Assembly (NCBI GenBank): GCA_963974215.1
Contig: CAXBBL010000004.1
Location: forward strand, 253,046-317,045
Source: Croceimicrobium sp963974215
GTDB taxonomy: Bacteria; Bacteroidota; Bacteroidia; Flavobacteriales; Schleiferiaceae
Direction: 5' to 3'
Length of the DNA stretch: 64,000 bases
The position numbers and the translations under genes were made by a program. How positions within the stretch are numbered: the first letter of the stretch is position 1; each line of letters starts with the position of its first letter. This document shows positions 53,593 through 63,830 of the stretch, one piece after another. The notes below the pieces were generated by a model, which worked only from the letters and a program-made list of their open reading frames with translations, ran no database searches and had not been told where the DNA came from.

Positions 53593-54021
53593 CTAGATTA
53601 AGTAATGCTCAATAAGCATGAATAAAGGAGGACCCTTTAAATTTTGAAATTCCCTTAGATTGGTAAAGGTGCTTTCTGAAGGACTAAAAATTTGTTGGGG
53701 CTGCCACTGAAAAGGCTGGGCTAACGGGATAGTAAAAAGGGAGAATACCTTAGAAAAGGAGTCGGTGTGAAAAAATTCGATTTCAGTATCGCAACAAGAT
53801 TTCGATGAAACAGATTCGAGGTCGCAAGAGGGAGCCGCTTTGGCTTCCCTAGCTTTTTTGCATAGTTCCACCTCGTGATTAATCGCACGCGCAACAACAT
53901 CGCCATTACAAAGATGCTTAGCCACATGTAATCCTCCTGAAAATGAAAGGATTATTCCTACTAGGAAAAGGGATACTATTTTTCTAATTAGCTTCAACAG
54001 AGCGAATATAGGAAAATTCAT
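53593..54021 (-). CDS. HYC_CC_PP family protein (1)
   Basis: About 142 residues. A hydrophobic signal (IVSLFLVGIILSFSGGL) precedes the family signature: HLCNG, then a CC pair (KSCCDTE), then GPPLF near the C-terminus. The family accompanies metal-efflux genes in Bacteroidota; its function is undefined. Two starts compete: ATG 54021, or TTG 53997 (MKLIRK), 6 nt after the near-consensus -7 box TATATTCG (54010-54003). The second would be nearly leaderless, as is the paralogue near 63.8 kb. Confidence 0.75.
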   Translation of the reverse strand: MNFPIFALLKLIRKIVSLFLVGIILSFSGGLHVAKHLCNGDVVARAINHEVELCKKAREAKAAPSCDLESVSSKSCCDTEIEFFHTDSFSKVFSLFTIPLAQPFQWQPQQIFSPSESTFTNLREFQNLKGPPLFMLIEHYLI

Positions 54022-54478
54022 CAAGCATTGGAGAGCGTTTTTTTTATTAAAAAAGGAGACTAGATATAACTATCGAAAAGCCCCGCCTTAGCGATTGCAG
54101 CGGAAATACTTTGCGGCGCAGCCTAGCAAAGATTGTAGTGTAAACCTGAGTTCGATGTAAAATTAGGCCTCAGACCTCTTATAAATAGTGGGTTTTAAGC
54201 CGAAGCGGTGAAGCAATAGCGGGCTATTGTGAACGGCTAAGGGGCCAAAAACCGCTTTTTAGAAGAGGCTTACAAGTTTTTTCCAATAAAAGCAAAAATC
54301 CTGCATCTAGCTCATTTGCTGTAGCCCGCTACAGCTGCACGATCCAGACTAGTCTTTTCCTTTTATTGAAAATCTGAGGCTATAATTTTAGGTCGAACTC
54401 AGGCTGTAAAGCGCGACCCGGAGGGGAAGGCCCAAAAAAATAAGATGAGATGCAAATGTTTCTGGGCGGCAATATTTT
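54022..54478. other. gene-free gap containing repeat copy 2
   Basis: Apart from the full repeat at 54143-54405, this 457-bp stretch between the two halves of the copper cluster holds no credible ORF. The 5' part (54050-54130) has no obvious motif. The repeat thus separates the CusA-TolC-CopB-CusB genes from the HYC-MbnP-peroxidase genes. Confidence 0.6.
54143..54405. repeat. 262-bp MITE-like palindromic element, full copy 2
   Basis: It is nearly identical to copy 1 (38828-39089): the same terminal inverted repeats, the left hairpin set with CAATAGCGGGCTATTG, and the right set with TGTAGCCCGCTACA. GTA directly flanks both ends, a possible 3-bp target duplication. Differences are scattered substitutions, some compensated across stems, as at GGTGAAGC against copy 1 ACTGAAGC. 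Confidence 0.88.
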
Positions 54479-56260
54479 CTAATCAATGGTTTTGATAACA
54501 CTGCCGCAAGCGAGCATGGATTGCCCGAAATAGGGGTTGAGGATTTCTTGCTCCAAACTTAGCCAATCGGCGCCATTATTGGAGTCGGCCATGGGGCAAT
54601 GTTGGATGTATAGCGGTTTTGACAAGGGCTTGAAAGCCTCTGAAATATGAACCATGGCATTGGAGATTTTGAAAAAACGAGCGCGTAGTTCCTCAATATC
54701 AATCTGGTTCGCATTCTGCTCTGTGGCTTTTTTTAGGTTTTCAAGTTCTTGCATCCAAAGTAAATGGGCCTCATCCTTAAACAGCTGGTGGTCTATTTCG
54801 CTTAATGCAGATGCGAAAGAATGAAAAGCCGTTTGAGACTGGGCGAGATCGTCAATTACCAAAGCTTCTTTCATGGTGAAATAAGCAATAAATAGGGGTT
54901 GCAAAGTAGCCTTGGCAGCGGCGGATAAGGATACATTTGAGGCATTCACCTTCTTATTGGTAGGCTCGGCCTCATGAGAACCATGATTCTGGCCACGCAT
55001 TTTTTCGCCACCGGCCGGATTCATCATACTAGGTTTTCCCGCCAGTTGAGCGGCCGCATCGATGCTGAAAGTGCCATTTACGGCAATTTCTTCACCCGCT
55101 TCTAAACCCGATTTAATAACAAAGTGGTCATCTAGTTCAGTGCCTATAACTACCTCCCTCATTTTAAAGCTGAAACTTTCAGGAGTCTTTTGCATGACGT
55201 ACACCACTGAGCGTTTACCGGTCCACATTAAGGCCGATTTAGGAATGCTTAAGCGGCTGCTATCCGACTGGATATCTACTTCTAAAATACCGCTGGCAAA
55301 CATTTCCGGTTTTAGAAGCAAGCCAGTATTGGCAGCTTCTACCCGTACTTGGGCTACTCTGGTTTTAGGATCAATCACAGGATCGATGAAGGTGATAGGG
55401 CCAGTAAAGGTTTTTCCGGGCAGCGAGCGAATGGCGTAATTAATACTATCACCCTTTTTAAGCCAGTTTAAATCCTCCTCGTAAACATCAAAAAGGAGCC
55501 ATACTTGCGAGAGATCGGCAATCTCAAAAATAGCTTCTCCTTGCTTAAGATAATCGCCAGATTGCAATAATTCTTGGCTTACATAGCCCGAAGCATTAGC
55601 TAAAATGGGGAAGCTTTCCATGGTTTTTTCGCTGCTTAGTATTTGCGCGATTTGCTTATCGCTCAGTTTCCAATTTTTCAACTTTTCCTTGGCGGCAGAA
55701 AATAGAGCCGGTTGCGCTTCTTTTATTTTGAAGGCTTCCAAGAGTTCTTCTTGTGCGGTTACTAAGGCGGGGGAGTATACATGCGCAATGACCTGACCTT
55801 TGCTTACAAATTCGCCCTTAAAGTTGACCGCCAGTTTTTCAATTCGCCCCGCTATATGCGAGGATTGGGTAAAAAGTAAACGTTCATCTGCTTGTACCTT
55901 ACCGTTTAAGCGCAAGGTCTTATTGGCCTTGATTTTTGAAACTGTCATAGTTTGCACCTTAGCTAATTCCATAGCGCTGGCAGACATGCTTATGGCGGCG
56001 GGATCTATGCCGGCATTATCGGCGGCTAAAGGAATGAGCTCCATGCCACATATGGGACAATCACCAGGCTCATTTTTCCGTATTTGAGGATGCATGCTGC
56101 AAGTGAAAATTGAATTTTCCGCTTCGGCGGCATTTTGTTCCGCGGCATGATGATGTTCCTCTGCTGCGGGGGAATTATTAAAAAACAGCCAGCCAAAAGC
56201 TAAGCCGAGAACAAGAGTGCTAAATGCTAAAATTAGACTGGTTTTATTGATACTTTTCAT
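54479..56260 (-). CDS. cusB: CusB-like RND adaptor with heavy-metal-binding and DUF3347 domains
   Basis: 593 residues. Signal-anchor (SLILAFSTLVLGLAFGWLFF), a His-rich segment (EEHHHAAEQNAAE), a heavy-metal-binding domain FTCSMHPQIRKNEPGDCPICGMELI (about 52-77; C, H, C, C), then the membrane-fusion barrel/lipoyl/hairpin regions (VQADERLLFTQSSHIAGRIEKL ... LEAGEEIAVNGTFSIDAAAQL), and a DUF3347 tail (YIQHCPMADSNNGADWLS ... SMLACGS) with more Cys/Met ligands. It joins CusA to TolC and passes Cu(I)/Ag(I). The stop/start gap to the ATPase is 1 nt. Confidence 0.9.
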   Translation of the reverse strand: MKSINKTSLILAFSTLVLGLAFGWLFFNNSPAAEEHHHAAEQNAAEAENSIFTCSMHPQIRKNEPGDCPICGMELIPLAADNAGIDPAAISMSASAMELAKVQTMTVSKIKANKTLRLNGKVQADERLLFTQSSHIAGRIEKLAVNFKGEFVSKGQVIAHVYSPALVTAQEELLEAFKIKEAQPALFSAAKEKLKNWKLSDKQIAQILSSEKTMESFPILANASGYVSQELLQSGDYLKQGEAIFEIADLSQVWLLFDVYEEDLNWLKKGDSINYAIRSLPGKTFTGPITFIDPVIDPKTRVAQVRVEAANTGLLLKPEMFASGILEVDIQSDSSRLSIPKSALMWTGKRSVVYVMQKTPESFSFKMREVVIGTELDDHFVIKSGLEAGEEIAVNGTFSIDAAAQLAGKPSMMNPAGGEKMRGQNHGSHEAEPTNKKVNASNVSLSAAAKATLQPLFIAYFTMKEALVIDDLAQSQTAFHSFASALSEIDHQLFKDEAHLLWMQELENLKKATEQNANQIDIEELRARFFKISNAMVHISEAFKPLSKPLYIQHCPMADSNNGADWLSLEQEILNPYFGQSMLACGSVIKTID

Positions 56261-56261
56261 C

Positions 56262-58250
56262 TTAATTTTTAATTTCTCGTTTTAATAACTGAGCGTTTAA
56301 GGCAACGATAACGGTGCTTAAGCTCATTAATACGGCGCCAATGGCAGGACTGAGAATAATACCAATTGATGCCAATACACCAGCGGCTAAGGGCACGGCC
56401 AAAATATTATAACCGGCTGCCCACCATAGATTTTGCATCATCTTTTTATAAGTTGCGGTCCCAAAAAGAATCATCTTACTAATGTCTTGCGGATTGCTGT
56501 TTACCTGCACTATATCGGCGGTTTCTGCCGCCACATCGGTGCCCGAACCAACGGCAATACCAACATTGGCTTGGGCTAGAGCAGGAGCATCATTTACACC
56601 ATCTCCGGTCATGGCCACAAATTCCCCTTTATCTTGAAGTTCTTGGATAATTTTCCGCTTGTCTTCTGGTAAAACTTCGGCGTAAAAGTCATCGAGACCA
56701 AGCTTTTCACTTACCGCTTTGGCTACTTGCTGATTGTCACCGGTAGCCATTAATATCTTAATAACTCTTTCTTTGAGGGTATTTATGGCAGAAAGTGCTT
56801 CGGGTCGAATTTCATCTGCCAAAGCGATAAAGCCCGCTAACTCATTGTCTATGACTATAAAAACTACCGTTTCATCGTCTGACTGTGACACTTCTGTCGG
56901 TCGGTCGATTCCTTCTTCTTTTAGCATGCCCGGACTAATGACTTTCACTTCTTGGCCATTGAGATTGGCTTTAATGCCTTTGCCCTTAATGCTTTCAAAG
57001 TTTTTGGTTTCCTTTAAGCTGAGACCTTCATCTTTAGCTTTACGCACAATTCCCGCCGCAATGGGGTGTTCAGAATTACCTTCTACCGAAGCGGCTATTT
57101 GCAAGAGTTCAGTATCCGATAGTTTTTCGCTCAGACTTTTCACCTGACTAATACCAAAATCACCTTGGGTGAGGGTACCCGTTTTGTCGAAAATAATAGC
57201 GGTGATTTTACGAGAATTTTCAAAGGCAGTACGATTGCGAATTAGCAAGCCATTTTTAACCGAAACTGAGGTGGAGATTGCTACAACAAGCGGAATGGCC
57301 AATTCTAGGGCATGAGGACAAGAGATAATCATTACCGTAACCATCCGCTCGAGGGCGTACTCAAATTCTTTACCGAGGCTTAACCAAACCACTAGGGTAA
57401 TGATACCCGAACCGAGCGCCACATAAAATAGCCAGGCCGCCGCTTGGTCTGCTAAATTCTGAGTTTTAGACTTAGTGGACTGCGCTTCTTTAACCATGCC
57501 AATTACTTTTGCTAAATAAGAGTCATCGCCGGTATTTTTCACTTTCACTTGGAGGCTGCCATCCTTGTTTACAGAGCCGCCAATTACTTGATCGCCTTTT
57601 TGTTTGCGAACGGGTTTAGACTCTCCTGTTAGCATGGCTTCATTTACGTGGCTGTCTCCGTCTAGTACCGCGCCATCGGCAGGCACTTTTTCACTGGGTT
57701 TTATCAAAATAACATCTTGGCTTTGCAGGTCTTTGAGGGCTATCTCCTCCTGCTGCCCATTTTCGTCCAATCGATGGGCGGTGGAAGGCATCATTTTAGC
57801 GAGTTCTTGCAAGGCATTGGAAGCCCCCATTACCGATTTCATTTCGATCCAATGCCCCAGCAACATTATCACGATTAAGCTGGCCAATTCCCAGAAGAAG
57901 ATTTTCCCTTCCAAACCAAAGACTACGGCAGAGCTGTAGAAATAAGCCACCGAAATTGCCAGTGCAATCAAGGTCATCATGGCGGGTGTTCTTTCTTTTA
58001 GCTCGTCTTTGGCGCCTTTTAAAAAAGGCCAAGCCCCGTAAAAGAAAATAATAGAGGATAGGGCAAATTGTAGATAGCGATCATTGTTAAAGCGAAGCTC
58101 GTAGCCCAATAAGTCTTGAATCATTGGAGCAAGAACCACGATAGGTAAGCTGATTAATAAGGAAATCCAAAAGCGTTTTTTAAAATCCTTTATCATGTTT
58201 GCATGATGATCGTGGTGATCAGAATGCGCGTTTTCATCGTGATTTTTCAT
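56262..58250 (-). CDS. copB: P1B-type copper ATPase, CopB-like (CPH)
   Basis: 662 residues. A His-rich cytoplasmic start (ENAHSDHHDHHANM) replaces the usual CxxC domain. The transmembrane metal site reads SCPHALEL, the CPH motif of P1B-3 (CopB) ATPases. The phosphorylation site DKTGTLTQGD, TGES, HPIAAGIV (HP motif) and GDGVNDAPAL are intact. It exports copper (Cu+ or Cu2+) from the cytoplasm to the periplasm, from which the RND pump removes it. It lies between adaptor and TolC genes with 1-2-nt gaps. Confidence 0.93.
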   Translation of the reverse strand: MKNHDENAHSDHHDHHANMIKDFKKRFWISLLISLPIVVLAPMIQDLLGYELRFNNDRYLQFALSSIIFFYGAWPFLKGAKDELKERTPAMMTLIALAISVAYFYSSAVVFGLEGKIFFWELASLIVIMLLGHWIEMKSVMGASNALQELAKMMPSTAHRLDENGQQEEIALKDLQSQDVILIKPSEKVPADGAVLDGDSHVNEAMLTGESKPVRKQKGDQVIGGSVNKDGSLQVKVKNTGDDSYLAKVIGMVKEAQSTKSKTQNLADQAAAWLFYVALGSGIITLVVWLSLGKEFEYALERMVTVMIISCPHALELAIPLVVAISTSVSVKNGLLIRNRTAFENSRKITAIIFDKTGTLTQGDFGISQVKSLSEKLSDTELLQIAASVEGNSEHPIAAGIVRKAKDEGLSLKETKNFESIKGKGIKANLNGQEVKVISPGMLKEEGIDRPTEVSQSDDETVVFIVIDNELAGFIALADEIRPEALSAINTLKERVIKILMATGDNQQVAKAVSEKLGLDDFYAEVLPEDKRKIIQELQDKGEFVAMTGDGVNDAPALAQANVGIAVGSGTDVAAETADIVQVNSNPQDISKMILFGTATYKKMMQNLWWAAGYNILAVPLAAGVLASIGIILSPAIGAVLMSLSTVIVALNAQLLKREIKN

Positions 58251-58252
58251 GA

Positions 58253-59482
58253 TTATTGATTTTTTGCAGTTAAATAATTTAACTCTGCTTGAGAAACGTA
58301 ATATTGGGAAAGAGCAGAGGCTTTCAATTCTTGGTATTTTAAAAGCTGCTGCTGCATCCGCAGAACCTCTTCAAAGTCTTTCCCGCTATTGGCATAGGCC
58401 TTAATTAGTAAGTTGAGCGACTGCTGTGCGCTTTGAATTTGGCCCTTATAAAGGGAGATAAGTTCTAATTGCTCCTGTACTTGAAACCAGAGCATATCGT
58501 AGGAAGCATTTAATCTATTGGCTAAGTCTTCTTGCTGCAGCGTAAAAGACTCTTGCCGCAATTGGGCTTCGCGACGGGCGGCCTGATACTTTTTCCGAAA
58601 AATGGGTAGACTAACCGAAATCATTGGCATTATCGCGTCTTTGCCGTTATCGCTTAATTGCATATCTGTGCGCTGACCGGTTAGAACATAGTCTAATCCT
58701 AAACCCAATTGCGGCAGTCCCTTTTTTACAGCAGCCTCTTCACTGGCTTTAGCGGCGGCTATTTTGAGAGATAATTCATCTATTAATGGATTAGATAGCA
58801 AGAGGGAATCTTTGCGATAAGCCTCCGGTGTTTCAAGAACAAAAAGAGAGTCGGGTAGGGCGATGGCTTCTGCCTCAGAGCGATTTAATAGTGCATTGAA
58901 ACGGCTTTCTAGGGCGGTGCTTTTTTGTTTAAGAATGGAGAGATTAGTGCTTGCGTCTTTGAGCATAATATCCACTCGTAAAACATCTATCATTTCGGCC
59001 TGGCCATTTTGAAATTTAAGGGTAGCTATATCCTTGTAGCTTGCCAATATTTTTATATTTTGCGCTTGAAGATGGCTGATGCGCTTTAATTCAAAAAGCG
59101 GGTAATAGGCTGCTGCCACTTGATAGTACAGTTTATTGCGAGCGTCTAAAAACTCTTGGTACTGCGCTTCCGCTAAAAGACGGGCGCCTTCTTCTTGGAC
59201 TTTTAAACTGCCAAACCAAGGAAACATTTGTCGCAGCGAGAACCGCGCCTGTTGCGGTCCAACCCGAGTTTCGACTGGAGAAATGAAGTAGGCAAAAGAT
59301 AAGACGGGATCGGGTAAGCTACTCACTTGCGCCGCCTTTTGTAATGAAGCTTCAAAGCTCTTGTATTTCGCCTGTAAGCCAGAGTTATTCTGGGCTGCGA
59401 GCGTATAATATTCCTCAATAGTCTGGCTTTTTGAAACAAGGCTTAAGCCGATGGCTAAGAGGATTAGGATTTGTTTGTTCAT
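58253..59482 (-). CDS. TolC-family outer-membrane efflux channel
   Basis: 409 residues, with signal peptide MNKQILILLAIGLSLVSKSQ. Long alternating coiled-coil and short strand regions (SLQKAAQVSSLPDPVLSFAY; YKDIATLKFQNGQAEMIDVLRV; LDYVLTGQ) match the TolC/CusC fold, including the FQNGQAxxxDVL motif. It forms the outer-membrane exit of the CusA-CusB pump. The start lies 2 nt past the CusA stop. Confidence 0.88.
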   Translation of the reverse strand: MNKQILILLAIGLSLVSKSQTIEEYYTLAAQNNSGLQAKYKSFEASLQKAAQVSSLPDPVLSFAYFISPVETRVGPQQARFSLRQMFPWFGSLKVQEEGARLLAEAQYQEFLDARNKLYYQVAAAYYPLFELKRISHLQAQNIKILASYKDIATLKFQNGQAEMIDVLRVDIMLKDASTNLSILKQKSTALESRFNALLNRSEAEAIALPDSLFVLETPEAYRKDSLLLSNPLIDELSLKIAAAKASEEAAVKKGLPQLGLGLDYVLTGQRTDMQLSDNGKDAIMPMISVSLPIFRKKYQAARREAQLRQESFTLQQEDLANRLNASYDMLWFQVQEQLELISLYKGQIQSAQQSLNLLIKAYANSGKDFEEVLRMQQQLLKYQELKASALSQYYVSQAELNYLTAKNQ

Positions 59483-59484
59483 AA

Positions 59485-62400
59485 TTAAGATTTTAAAACT
59501 TTACGTTCTTCTCGCATGGCGTAAAGCACAGGTACTATGAAATAGCTTACGCCGGCAAAGAGCATTCCCCCAAAGGCCGGTATCGCCATGGGAATCATTA
59601 TATCAGAACCGCGGCCTTGTGAGGATAGAATAGGGAGTAAGGCGATGATGGTTGTAGCGGAAGTCATAATAGCGGGTTTGATTCTTCGCTGTCCCGCTTC
59701 CACTACCGCTTCTCTAATACCTTGCAGGCTGGTGGTTTTATTACGCGAAAAGCTCTGGTCAAGATAGGTGGCCATTAATACGCCATCGTCGGTGGCAATG
59801 CCAAAAAGAGCGATAAATCCGACCCAAACGGCTACGCTCAAGTTTACCGTTTGCATTTGAAACAATTCGCGCAGATTGGTATCGAAAAAGCTAAAATTTA
59901 AAAACCAGGGCTGACCATAAAACCACAGCATGATAAAGCCGCCACTAAAGGCCATGGCTATACCGCTGAAAACCATTAAAGAGGTCGTAACCGATTTAAA
60001 CTGGAAATAGAGAATAAGAAAGACAATCATTAAGACCATGGGGACGATTATCGATAACCTTTTTTCCGCACGCACTTGGTTTTCGTAGCTGCCAGAAAAT
60101 TTATAAGTAACACCAGGTGTGATAGTTAGGTTACCTGATTCAAGTAAAGCTTCAACTCTGTTTTGGGCATCATTTACTACGCTAACTTCTGAAAAGCCCT
60201 CTTTTTTATCGAAAAGAACATAGGCGACCAAAAAGGTTTCTTCACTTTTTATAGCTTGAGGTCCGCGGATATATTCGATATCTACAATTTGCGATAGGGG
60301 AATTTGTGCACCCGTGGCGCTAGCGATAAGGATATTACCAATAGCCTCGGGATTGTCGCGCAGTTCTCGGGGATAACGCAGTCTAACTGGGAAACGCTGA
60401 CGTCCTTCCACGGTCGAGCTTATCTGTTTACCGCCAATGGCAATTTCTATGGTTTCTTGCACCTCTGCAATACTTAAACCATAGCGTCCAATTTTATCGC
60501 GGTCTATATTAAGGTGGATATAAGGTTTACCGACCACTCTGTCCGCAAATACGGCTTCGGCATTTACGGAGGGAACATTTTTCAGAATGTCTTCTAACTG
60601 CATTCCGAAGCTCTCAATACTCTGCAGGTCGTGGCCATAGACCTTTATGCCCATGGGAGCGCGCATACCCGTTTGCAACATCACTAAACGCGTTTCGATG
60701 GGTTGCAGTTTGGGAGCGGAGGTTAGCCCGGGAAGCTGCGTTACTTGTACAATCTCCTCCCAAATATCGTCGGGCGATTTAATTTCTTTGCGCCAGTTTC
60801 GGTAATACTCGCCTTCGTCATCTGTAATAAGTTCCGTGGAAGCCTTTATTCCCAGTGCTAAGCCTTCATCGTTGCTTATAGAATCTCCCTTCTGGGTGAT
60901 AAAGTGATTGTTATCATCCACTTTAAACCTTTGCCGATGACCTTTTTCGTTTAAGACATATTCGGGTTTATAATTTATGATAGTCTCAAACATGGAAATG
61001 GGCGCAGGATCGAGGGCCGATTCGGCCCTACCCATTTTACCTACTGCCATTTCTACTTCGGGGATATGGCTTAAGCGCCGATCGATTTGTCCAATCATTT
61101 TGCGGTTGAAGCTCATGCCCGAATGTGGCATCGAGGTGGGCATGAGTAAGAAGCTTCCCTCGTCTAAGGAAGGCATAAACTCTTTACTGATACCGGGGAG
61201 AACCTTGGTCATTCCCGACCACAGTCTGGTTTCTTTTATATTGTAATCGAGCTGATCAAAGCCTTTTGCAACGAAACCAAAGACGGAGCTAAAACCTAGC
61301 CATATATTGGCAGCTAAGAGGATTAAAAGGGCCGGTAAAAGCAGAAACTTAAGCTTGTTATTTAGGCACCACCTGAGGATTCTTCTGTATTGAAACTCGA
61401 GGAGGCTGAAGGCCCCCAGAATGAATCCCACCAAAAGAATAACGAAAATAAAATTAAGAAAGAGCGGCTGGGATGCACCGAGGGGAAGCCAAAATTTAGC
61501 TAGCAACCAAATAACGCCGATTAAGCTAATAATCAACTCGATATGTTGCAGTGGGAAATTTATAGCCCGGGGCAGAGTGAGGTTTCGTTTTTGAACTTGC
61601 CATTTAAAAATGCTCAATGCTCCTAGCAGAATTAGTAATACTGCGGCCCAAAGAGGTCCATAAAACAGGGCGATTAGTCCTAAGAGCAATATCCCATAGT
61701 TGCCATATTGCTTTACAAATTTGTTCTTGATTTTGAAACCAAAAAACAAATGCGCTAGAGTGGGAAGGATTAAAAGCGAAACAATGAGGGCGGCAATTAA
61801 GGCAAAGGACTTAGTGAAGGCTAAGGGGCCAAATAGTTTACCCTCAGCTTCTTGCATGGTGAAAACGGGGGTAAAGCTTACAATGGTCGTAGACACCGCT
61901 GTTAAAATAGCGGTAGATACCTCAGAAGCTCCTTGGTAAATGGTATCAATTAGCTTTTGCTCTGGCCCCGCTTCATCGATATGTTTAATGATATTTTCAG
62001 AAAGGATAATACCCAGATCGACCATCGTTCCTATAGCGATGGCGATACCCGAAAGAGCGACGATATTAGCGTCTACATGAAAATAGCGCATGGCGATAAA
62101 AACCATGAGCACCGCGATAGGGAGCAGGCTAGAGATTAATAAGGAAGCGCGCAGATTATAAACCATTACGATTACCACCAAAATGGTAATCAATATTTCG
62201 AGGGAGAGTGCTTCTTCCAGCGTACCTAAAGTTTCATAAATCAATTCGGAGCGATCGTAAAAGGGGACAATGGTGAGTTGGCTTTCGCGGCCATCAGCTA
62301 GGGTTTTCTTGGGCAATCCACCGGACAGTTCCTTAATTTTCGCTTTTACATTATTGATTACTTCGAGCGGATTAGCCCCATATCGAGCGACCACCACGCC

Positions 62401-63306
62401 GCCTACCACTTCAGCGCCACCTTTATCTAATAAACCACGCCTAGTCGCAGGACCGAGGCTAACTCTCGCCACATCTTTAATTAGTATGGGTACATTGTCT
62501 TGGACTGTCAATACTGCTTTTTCGATGTCTTCTATCTTTTCGATATAGCCCAATCCACGCACTAAATACTCCGCTTGGTTTATTTCGATGGTTTTTGCAC
62601 CGACATCTTTATTTGATTTTTGTACCGCTTCCATCACCTTTTGAAGGGGAATACCATAGCCTTGCAAAGCGGTAGGATTAACATCGATCTGATATTCTTT
62701 AACAAAACCGCCAATAGAGGCCACTTCTGACACGCCCGCGGTAGCGTTAAGCCCATATTTAACAAAGAAGTCTTGCACCGTTCTTATTTCCTGTAAGTCC
62801 CAGCCACCGGTAACATTACCGGCTTGATCACGGCCCTCGATGGTATACCAAAACACCTGTCCTAAAGCAGTGGCATCGGGGCCTAAAGTGGGTTCTACCC
62901 CTTGCGGGAGAAGGCTAGAGGGCAGGGAATTTAGTTTTTCTAGAATGCGAGTGCGCGACCAGTAAAACTCAACCTCTTCTGAAAAAATGATGTAGATACT
63001 GGAGAAACCAAAAATAGAAGAGCTTCTTATAGATTTCACCCCCGGAATTCCCAAAAGGTAACTGGTTAAGGGATAGGAGATTTGATCTTCAATATCTTGC
63101 GGAGAGTGCCCTGCCCACTGGGTAAATACGATTTGCTGGTTTTCGCCAATATCGGGAATGGCATCCACGGCAACGGGATCGGAGGGGAGACCTTCAATTT
63201 GCCAAGCAAAGGGTGCCGTTATTAAGCCCCAAATTACAAAGGTTAAAAGGAAGAGAGTCGTAACTAACTTATTCTCTAGGAAATACTTGATCAATTTATT
63301 GACCAT
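59485..63306 (-). CDS. cusA: CusA/CzcA-family heavy-metal RND pump
   Basis: 1,273 residues, about 200 more than E. coli CusA. Extra residues form added hydrophobic helices around 505-640 (NYGILLLGLIALFYGPLWAAVLLI; HIELIISLIGVIWLLAKFW), as in many Bacteroidota pumps. RND landmarks: IGTMVDLGIILSENII with the proton-relay Asp in helix 4, and FIALFGIATDDGVLM in the second half. MLQTGMRAPMGIKVYG recalls the methionine-lined cleft of CusA. The likely substrate is Cu(I)/Ag(I), from cluster context. Confidence 0.92.
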   Translation of the reverse strand: MVNKLIKYFLENKLVTTLFLLTFVIWGLITAPFAWQIEGLPSDPVAVDAIPDIGENQQIVFTQWAGHSPQDIEDQISYPLTSYLLGIPGVKSIRSSSIFGFSSIYIIFSEEVEFYWSRTRILEKLNSLPSSLLPQGVEPTLGPDATALGQVFWYTIEGRDQAGNVTGGWDLQEIRTVQDFFVKYGLNATAGVSEVASIGGFVKEYQIDVNPTALQGYGIPLQKVMEAVQKSNKDVGAKTIEINQAEYLVRGLGYIEKIEDIEKAVLTVQDNVPILIKDVARVSLGPATRRGLLDKGGAEVVGGVVVARYGANPLEVINNVKAKIKELSGGLPKKTLADGRESQLTIVPFYDRSELIYETLGTLEEALSLEILITILVVIVMVYNLRASLLISSLLPIAVLMVFIAMRYFHVDANIVALSGIAIAIGTMVDLGIILSENIIKHIDEAGPEQKLIDTIYQGASEVSTAILTAVSTTIVSFTPVFTMQEAEGKLFGPLAFTKSFALIAALIVSLLILPTLAHLFFGFKIKNKFVKQYGNYGILLLGLIALFYGPLWAAVLLILLGALSIFKWQVQKRNLTLPRAINFPLQHIELIISLIGVIWLLAKFWLPLGASQPLFLNFIFVILLVGFILGAFSLLEFQYRRILRWCLNNKLKFLLLPALLILLAANIWLGFSSVFGFVAKGFDQLDYNIKETRLWSGMTKVLPGISKEFMPSLDEGSFLLMPTSMPHSGMSFNRKMIGQIDRRLSHIPEVEMAVGKMGRAESALDPAPISMFETIINYKPEYVLNEKGHRQRFKVDDNNHFITQKGDSISNDEGLALGIKASTELITDDEGEYYRNWRKEIKSPDDIWEEIVQVTQLPGLTSAPKLQPIETRLVMLQTGMRAPMGIKVYGHDLQSIESFGMQLEDILKNVPSVNAEAVFADRVVGKPYIHLNIDRDKIGRYGLSIAEVQETIEIAIGGKQISSTVEGRQRFPVRLRYPRELRDNPEAIGNILIASATGAQIPLSQIVDIEYIRGPQAIKSEETFLVAYVLFDKKEGFSEVSVVNDAQNRVEALLESGNLTITPGVTYKFSGSYENQVRAEKRLSIIVPMVLMIVFLILYFQFKSVTTSLMVFSGIAMAFSGGFIMLWFYGQPWFLNFSFFDTNLRELFQMQTVNLSVAVWVGFIALFGIATDDGVLMATYLDQSFSRNKTTSLQGIREAVVEAGQRRIKPAIMTSATTIIALLPILSSQGRGSDIMIPMAIPAFGGMLFAGVSYFIVPVLYAMREERKVLKS

Positions 63307-63404
63307 ACCACTATGATGTTTTTATGAAAAAAATAATCAGAAGCACAAAATGCAAATTGATTCCGCGATTTTTAGATCGGGAATACTACATCGGAGTGGA
63401 TAAA

Positions 63405-63824
63405 CTAAATAAGAAAGGACTGAAAAAGGACTTTTAGGTCTTTGTCGGGCTTGGGATGGAGAAAGCTAAAATTGTCGATCGTTCTTTGCTCAACAAAGAG
63501 AAATGGCTCTATAAAAGAGTGAACAAAGGCAATGAAAAAGCTGGTGCTAAGACTAGAGGAGACAGAAAGCAGATTCGCATTTTCATCTAAATTAAGCAGC
63601 TGATGTTGGTTTTCACAGCAAGGCTTAGTTTTTAATTGATTGGACTGAGAGCTTGGTGCTTCGCAATTCTCAGTAGTATCATCCATGCCACAATCGGGAT
63701 TATGAAGACCAAATGAAAAAGAGGTCTTAACCGCTATCCCACCGCAAAAATGAGTGTTCATAGCAAAGCTGGTGTTAGAGACTAACAAAAGAAGAGCCAG
63801 TGATATGGAAATAAGCTTTTTCAA
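63405..63824 (-). CDS. HYC_CC_PP family protein (2)
   Basis: About 139 residues. Signal peptide (LKKLISISLALLLLVSNTSF), then NTHFCGG, a CGMDD, a CC pair (TKPCCENQ), and HPKPDKDL near the end, in the HYC_CC_PP pattern. The frame extends upstream to 63914, but an exact -7 box TACCTTTG lies at 63838-63831 on the minus strand; its predicted start of transcription is the TTG at 63824, which I choose. It is the first gene of the copper cluster and a paralogue of the one at 54.0 kb. Confidence 0.75.
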   Translation of the reverse strand: MKKLISISLALLLLVSNTSFAMNTHFCGGIAVKTSFSFGLHNPDCGMDDTTENCEAPSSQSNQLKTKPCCENQHQLLNLDENANLLSVSSSLSTSFFIAFVHSFIEPFLFVEQRTIDNFSFLHPKPDKDLKVLFQSFLI

Positions 63825-63830
63825 GAATGA

